Source: Spirosoma aureum (GTDB lineage: Bacteria; Bacteroidota; Bacteroidia; Cytophagales; Spirosomataceae). Taken from it: a stretch of DNA of 64,000 bases. Below, one piece after another: positions 60,253 to 64,000 of the stretch. A model generated the notes under the pieces. That model searched no databases. It was not told the origin of the DNA and saw only the letters and a list, made by a program, of their open reading frames with translations. The stretch's first letter is position 1; the number at the start of each line of letters is the position of its first letter. A program made the position numbers and the translations under genes. The stretch lies in contig NZ_CP050063.1 in assembly GCF_011604685.1 (NCBI RefSeq), positions 1,076,501 to 1,140,500 on the forward strand, written 5' to 3'.

Positions 60253-61374
60253 ATGAACACGTATCAACACTATACCGTCGAGGATTTTCTGACCGATAAC
60301 TGGTTTCTGGCCTGGGTAAAACATGATCAACCCGACGCCCGGCAGTTTTGGGAGGAATGGCAAAAGCAGAATCCTGCCCGGCGACATACGCTGCTGCTGG
60401 CTAAAGACATGGCCGAAGCCCTCAAAAATCGCCCGCATACCTTATCTGTTGAGCAGGAGTTTCTGGAAGTGGAACGGATTGTTAAACTGACCCGCCATGT
60501 ACCAACGCCCTCACGCTGGGTTGTGCTAAAGGCATCGTTGAGCCAGTATCGCTGGTTGGCTGCGGCTCTGATATTCATGATTCTGGGTGCGGGTTGGTGG
60601 GTTAGTCAACATCGGTCGCCGGTAAGGCAACTGGCCCAAACGGAGCGGTTCTCCGGTCAGGAAAATCGCTCAAGCGAACAGTGGTTTAATCAGGTCAATG
60701 GCACCTCTCAACCGGTAGTTTTAGCCCTACCCGACGGGAGCCAGATGACACTGATGGCGCATAGCCAGGCATCGTATCCGCGCTCGTTCGATGCCGATAA
60801 ACGGGAGGTTTATCTGAAAGGCGATGCCGTGTTCTCGGTTGTTCACGAAGGAAAACGGCCTTTTCTGGTTTATAGTGGCACCCTGGTTACCCGCGTACTG
60901 GGCACACGATTCCGCGTTCAGGCGCGCCCTGGTGAAACCCACATGCGGGTGTCGGTTATATCCGGCAAAGTATCGGTCATGGATCAAAAAGCCTGGGCGG
61001 CTTCCCGAACGTCGAGCCGTAACCCTGTGTCGGGCGTGGTATTAACGGCCAATCAACAGGTAACCTACGATCCGGGCCAGCATAGCTATCAGAAAGAATT
61101 AGTACCCAGACCGATGGTTATTGTTTCCGTAGCCGAAAGTCCGGAAACGTTCAATTTCGACGATGTAGCCGCTACAAACGTTTTCGACCGATTAAAAAAA
61201 GCCTATGGTGTAGAAATCATCTATGATGCTTCGGCCCTGCGGCATTGCACCCTGACGGCCTCACTGGCGGGTGTCTCGCTGTATGATCAGCTTCAATTGC
61301 TGTGCGCATCCATTGGCGCATCGTATGAAGTAGTCGATACGCGCATCATCATTACGAGCAAAGGCTGCTCCTGA
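60253..61374 (+). CDS. FecR-family anti-sigma factor
   Basis: This 373-residue membrane protein has a cytoplasmic N-terminus of about 90 residues that should hold the sigma factor, with one transmembrane helix (about 100-117: WLAAALIFMILGAGWW). The periplasmic FecR domain (about 150-250) has LPDGSQMTLMAHSQASYPRSF, REVYLKGDAVFSVVHEGKRPF and VLGTRFRV. A C-terminal DUF4974-like domain follows (about 295-372: FNFDDVAATNVFDRLKKAYGVEI, LTASLAGVSLYDQL). Signal from the outer-membrane receptor's STN domain is passed through this protein to the sigma factor upstream. Confidence 0.93.
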   Translation: MNTYQHYTVEDFLTDNWFLAWVKHDQPDARQFWEEWQKQNPARRHTLLLAKDMAEALKNRPHTLSVEQEFLEVERIVKLTRHVPTPSRWVVLKASLSQYRWLAAALIFMILGAGWWVSQHRSPVRQLAQTERFSGQENRSSEQWFNQVNGTSQPVVLALPDGSQMTLMAHSQASYPRSFDADKREVYLKGDAVFSVVHEGKRPFLVYSGTLVTRVLGTRFRVQARPGETHMRVSVISGKVSVMDQKAWAASRTSSRNPVSGVVLTANQQVTYDPGQHSYQKELVPRPMVIVSVAESPETFNFDDVAATNVFDRLKKAYGVEIIYDASALRHCTLTASLAGVSLYDQLQLLCASIGASYEVVDTRIIITSKGCS

Positions 61375-61390
61375 ACCCAGTTTAAAAAAT

Positions 61391-61461
61391 CCCGCTATGC
61401 TGCGAACATAGCGGGGGTATTTGACCGATCGGGCGGCAATTTCGGGCCACCGCCGATCGGT
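61391..61461 (+). terminator. Two hairpins between FecR and SusC genes
   Basis: CCCGCTATG (61391-61399) pairs with CATAGCGGG (61407-61415), and ACCGATCGGGCGG (61424-61436) pairs with CCGCCGATCGGT (61450-61461). The first is followed by GGTATTTG rather than a T-run. They may separate regulator expression from the more strongly expressed receptor gene. Confidence 0.55.
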
Positions 61462-61504
61462 GTAGCTACTCCTTTGCCCGGAATAACTAAACCTACCACA
61501 AGTT

Positions 61505-64000
61505 ATGTACAAGTTTACAAACCACGAAACGATTCGGATGCTTATGCGAATTTCGCTACTCCAATTGTTGCTTACGGTTGCGCTGGCGAATGGGGCGCTG
61601 GCAGCTAAGGGTCAGGAGCTTCTGGAGCAACGGATCAGCCTTCGGCTGGATAATAACACGATACGGCAGGCCCTGCTGACGCTGGAAAAAACCGCCCATG
61701 TCAAGTTCGTGTATAGTCGGCAGATTGTCCAGATCGACCGGAAGGTTTCTTTGTCGGCCTCAGAGGAAAAACTGGCCATTGTGCTCGAACGGCTGTTGAA
61801 GCCACTGCAACTTCGGTATGTGGTTACGGGTAGCCAGATTGCCATTGTACGTGGACCAACAACAGAGGACGTTGGCGATCTGGACCCCGCTCCTTATTCA
61901 GCGTCCGCTGAGTATGCCGACCTAACCATCACCGGGGTTGTCACCAGCGAAACGGGTGAAGGATTGCCGGGTGTAAGCGTCGTACTCAAAGGCACTACGC
62001 GCGGCACCACCACCGATGCGTCTGGCAACTACAAGCTTGTCGTTCCCGATGATCCGGGTGGCAGGGCGACTACAACGCTGGTTTTCTCATTTGTTGGCTA
62101 CAGCAATCAGGAAGTGCTGGTTGGCAACCGTACCACAGTGGATGTGCAACTGGTTCCCGACCTGAAATCGCTGAATGAAGTGGTTGTGGTTGGTTATGGT
62201 ACGCAGCAAAAAGAAGATATCACCGGTGCCATTGCCATTGCTTCAGCAAAAGAACTCAAAGACCCGCCTGTAGCGCAGGTTGCGCAAATGCTACAGGGTA
62301 AACTGGTCGGTGTCCGTATTGACCAGGTGAGCGGCCGGCCTGGCGAGGGAATGAATATCAAAGTTCGGGGTTCGGTTTCGATTACTGCTGGTGCTAATCC
62401 ACTGTATGTTGTCGATGGAATGCCGATTACCGGTGATATCAATTCGATCAATCCGGCCGAAATTGAAAGCATCAGCGTGTTGAAAGACGCGGCTTCCTCA
62501 TCGCTCTACGGATCGCGGGCAGGGAATGGGGTCGTACTGATTCAGACGAAAACGGCTAAAGCGGGCAAAACACAAATCGACTTTAGCTCGTACTATGGCT
62601 TTGAAACGATTCCCAACGCCCGGAAGCTGAAAATGATGAACGCAGAGGAGTATGCTCAGTTTCAGAAGGAAATTGCCGAATCGAATGGCAGAGCCGTGAA
62701 TCCGGCTTTCCAGAATCCGGCGCAATACGCCGGAAAAGGCACCAACTGGTTTGATGTTGTTACCCGAACCGCGCCGGTTCAGAGTTATAATCTCAGCCTT
62801 CGTTCCGGCGCGAAAAACTTCCTTACCTCCGTTACCGGTGGCTATTTTAAAGAAGACGGGGTAGTGATTGGAACGGGTTTTCAACGGCTTTCGCTGCGGA
62901 TAAATACCCTGTTTACGCCCAGCGATAAAATCAAAATTGGTTTCAATCTGGCGCCTAACTATTCCTATAATACCAATTTTGCAACCGATGGCGGGCCGTA
63001 TGGCACCGAAAATATCATATCCGGAGCGCTGGCAACGAGTCCATTGGCCAGTCCTTACAATGCCGATGGGAGTCTGGCGCTGACCGCTTCTGATCCAGCT
63101 TCATTTGGCAACCCAAACTGGCTACGGGTTGCCCAGGAAAAAGTGTATAAGAACAAAACGCAGGGGCTGCTTTCGAACGCCTACGTTGAATACGAGATCA
63201 TAAAAGGCTTAAAGGCCAAAACAACGGCTAATATTCAGCTAAGCAACAACAACATATTCCAGTTTAACCCGTCTACCATAGGCGTTTTGTTCACTCCTCC
63301 GCCCCGCATTCCGAGTGGCTCCGATAATACGACCCGGATGTACAACTGGGTGAATGAGAATTCACTAACGTATCAGAACGAATTTAACGGTCATAATATC
63401 GATGGGCTGGTCGATTTCACCGCTCAGCAGTTTCGGAGCGAGAACAACCTGATCACGGCAACCAATTACACCGATGATAAAGTGCAGGCAGTTAGTGCAG
63501 CCGGGCGAGCCGTTGTTACCAGCGATGTACAGAAATGGGCCTTGCTGTCGTTCCTGGCCCGACTGAATTACAATTATAAAAGTAAATACCTCTTCACGGC
63601 ATCGATTCGTCGTGATGGTTCGTCGCGTTTTGGGCCCAACAATCGCTGGGGCAATTTCCCGTCGGCTTCGGTGGGCTGGATTGTTTCAAAAGAGAATTTC
63701 TGGCGCGTAACGCCTGTTTCCTTTTTAAAGCTGCGGGCTAGCTACGGTATCACGGGTAACTTCGAGATTGGTAACTACTCCTTCCGATCGACGGTTGGAC
63801 CGGTTTACTACGACTTCGGCAATACACTTTTTCAGGGTAGAGCTGCCAACAATCTGGGCGATAATAACCTGGGTTGGGAGCGAAAAAAGCAGTTTAATAT
63901 AGGGGCTGATGTGTATCTGTTGAACGATCGGATTCAGTTGACGTATAATTATTACCGTACCACCTCCAGCGACCTGCTCTATAACGTTTCGGTTCCCGTG
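61505..64000 (+). CDS. SusC/RagA-type TonB-dependent receptor with N-terminal STN domain (runs off the right edge)
   Basis: The frame opens at ATG 61505 and stays open for 832 codons to the window end. It has a signal peptide (LLQLLLTVALANGALAAKG), then an STN/secretin domain (about 45-110: LRLDNNTIRQALLTLEK, VKFVYSRQIVQIDRKV, ERLLKPLQLRYVV). A CarboxypepD_reg-like domain follows (about 145-215: GVVTSETGEGLPGVSVVLKG, FSFVGYSNQEV). The SusC signature LNEVVVVGYGTQQKEDITGA and the plug (IKVRGSVSITAGANPLYVVDGMPI, ISVLKDAASSSLYGSRAGNGVV) come next, then barrel strands. It imports an oligosaccharide with a SusD lipoprotein expected downstream. The STN domain and the adjacent sigma/FecR pair make it a transducing receptor. 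It is partial at its 3' end. Confidence 0.93.
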   Translation, partial: MYKFTNHETIRMLMRISLLQLLLTVALANGALAAKGQELLEQRISLRLDNNTIRQALLTLEKTAHVKFVYSRQIVQIDRKVSLSASEEKLAIVLERLLKPLQLRYVVTGSQIAIVRGPTTEDVGDLDPAPYSASAEYADLTITGVVTSETGEGLPGVSVVLKGTTRGTTTDASGNYKLVVPDDPGGRATTTLVFSFVGYSNQEVLVGNRTTVDVQLVPDLKSLNEVVVVGYGTQQKEDITGAIAIASAKELKDPPVAQVAQMLQGKLVGVRIDQVSGRPGEGMNIKVRGSVSITAGANPLYVVDGMPITGDINSINPAEIESISVLKDAASSSLYGSRAGNGVVLIQTKTAKAGKTQIDFSSYYGFETIPNARKLKMMNAEEYAQFQKEIAESNGRAVNPAFQNPAQYAGKGTNWFDVVTRTAPVQSYNLSLRSGAKNFLTSVTGGYFKEDGVVIGTGFQRLSLRINTLFTPSDKIKIGFNLAPNYSYNTNFATDGGPYGTENIISGALATSPLASPYNADGSLALTASDPASFGNPNWLRVAQEKVYKNKTQGLLSNAYVEYEIIKGLKAKTTANIQLSNNNIFQFNPSTIGVLFTPPPRIPSGSDNTTRMYNWVNENSLTYQNEFNGHNIDGLVDFTAQQFRSENNLITATNYTDDKVQAVSAAGRAVVTSDVQKWALLSFLARLNYNYKSKYLFTASIRRDGSSRFGPNNRWGNFPSASVGWIVSKENFWRVTPVSFLKLRASYGITGNFEIGNYSFRSTVGPVYYDFGNTLFQGRAANNLGDNNLGWERKKQFNIGADVYLLNDRIQLTYNYYRTTSSDLLYNVSVPV

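Overview
The window reads as chromosomal DNA of a Bacteroidota bacterium of the order Cytophagales, most likely Spirosoma or a close relative (inference from gene content, not from a database match). Supporting signs are: TonB-dependent receptors with a carboxypeptidase-like N-terminal domain, one paired with a DUF4249 lipoprotein; a SusC-type receptor with an STN domain behind an ECF sigma/FecR pair; tandem OmpH/Skp genes behind bamA; an S46 dipeptidyl-peptidase; a DAHP synthase-chorismate mutase fusion; few Shine-Dalgarno sites; and several upstream copies of the Bacteroidota -7 promoter element TAnnTTTG. No transposase, integrase, phage gene or CRISPR array is visible.

Layout. 1-118: start of a leftward ECF sigma gene cut by the window edge. 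582-653: tRNA-Arg(CCG) with its own promoter and terminator. 829-9319: AI-2E family permease, PhoB/PhoR-like two-component pair, aspartyl protease with PDZ, tpiA, a DUF985 cupin, then a leftward ECF sigma - anti-sigma-like - adhesin-like secreted protein operon. 9537-17055: S46 peptidase, small His/Tyr-rich lipoprotein, type II NADH dehydrogenase, TonB receptor plus DUF4249 pair. 17148-27474: DAHP synthase/chorismate mutase, proline dehydrogenase with a structured leader, lspA, an Ig-like secreted protein, and the leftward envelope operon uppS-bamA-ompH-ompH. 27741-37281: fasciclin lipoprotein, metallo-beta-lactamase-fold hydrolase, double FKBP lipoprotein, a large TonB receptor, SDR dehydrogenase, yjjG, thioredoxin-like ferredoxin, O-methyltransferase. 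37494-49170: Wzi-like capsule protein, Tat-exported Gfo/Idh/MocA oxidoreductase, LytS/LytTR pair followed by a Tat-exported TIM-barrel protein, a membrane SGNH hydrolase, small secreted or membrane proteins, and a GH125 alpha-mannosidase. 49460-58908: a complete L-arabinose locus. 59546-64000: ECF sigma, FecR and an STN-SusC receptor that runs off the right edge.

The arabinose locus is the clearest pathway. A Nudix-type regulator (AraR) precedes araB, araA, a secreted GH51 arabinofuranosidase, araD, a sodium/solute symporter and a lipoprotein mutarotase. Together they release, import, isomerise, phosphorylate and epimerise L-arabinose to D-xylulose 5-phosphate. The sigma/FecR/SusC trio directly downstream may sense and import the parent oligosaccharide, but that link rests on position only.

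The most unusual signals are non-coding. They are: a 32-bp perfect inverted repeat, each arm holding its own palindrome, 22 nt before an SGNH gene (44764-44845); a nested hairpin leader before proline dehydrogenase (18327-18468); four interchangeable GCACAG/CTGTGC arms before lspA; an inverted repeat just before the TTG start of bamA; twin ACAACGAATTTG boxes before araB; and very long perfect hairpins between convergent genes. I found no convincing new multi-gene system. These leader structures are the best candidates for undescribed regulation.
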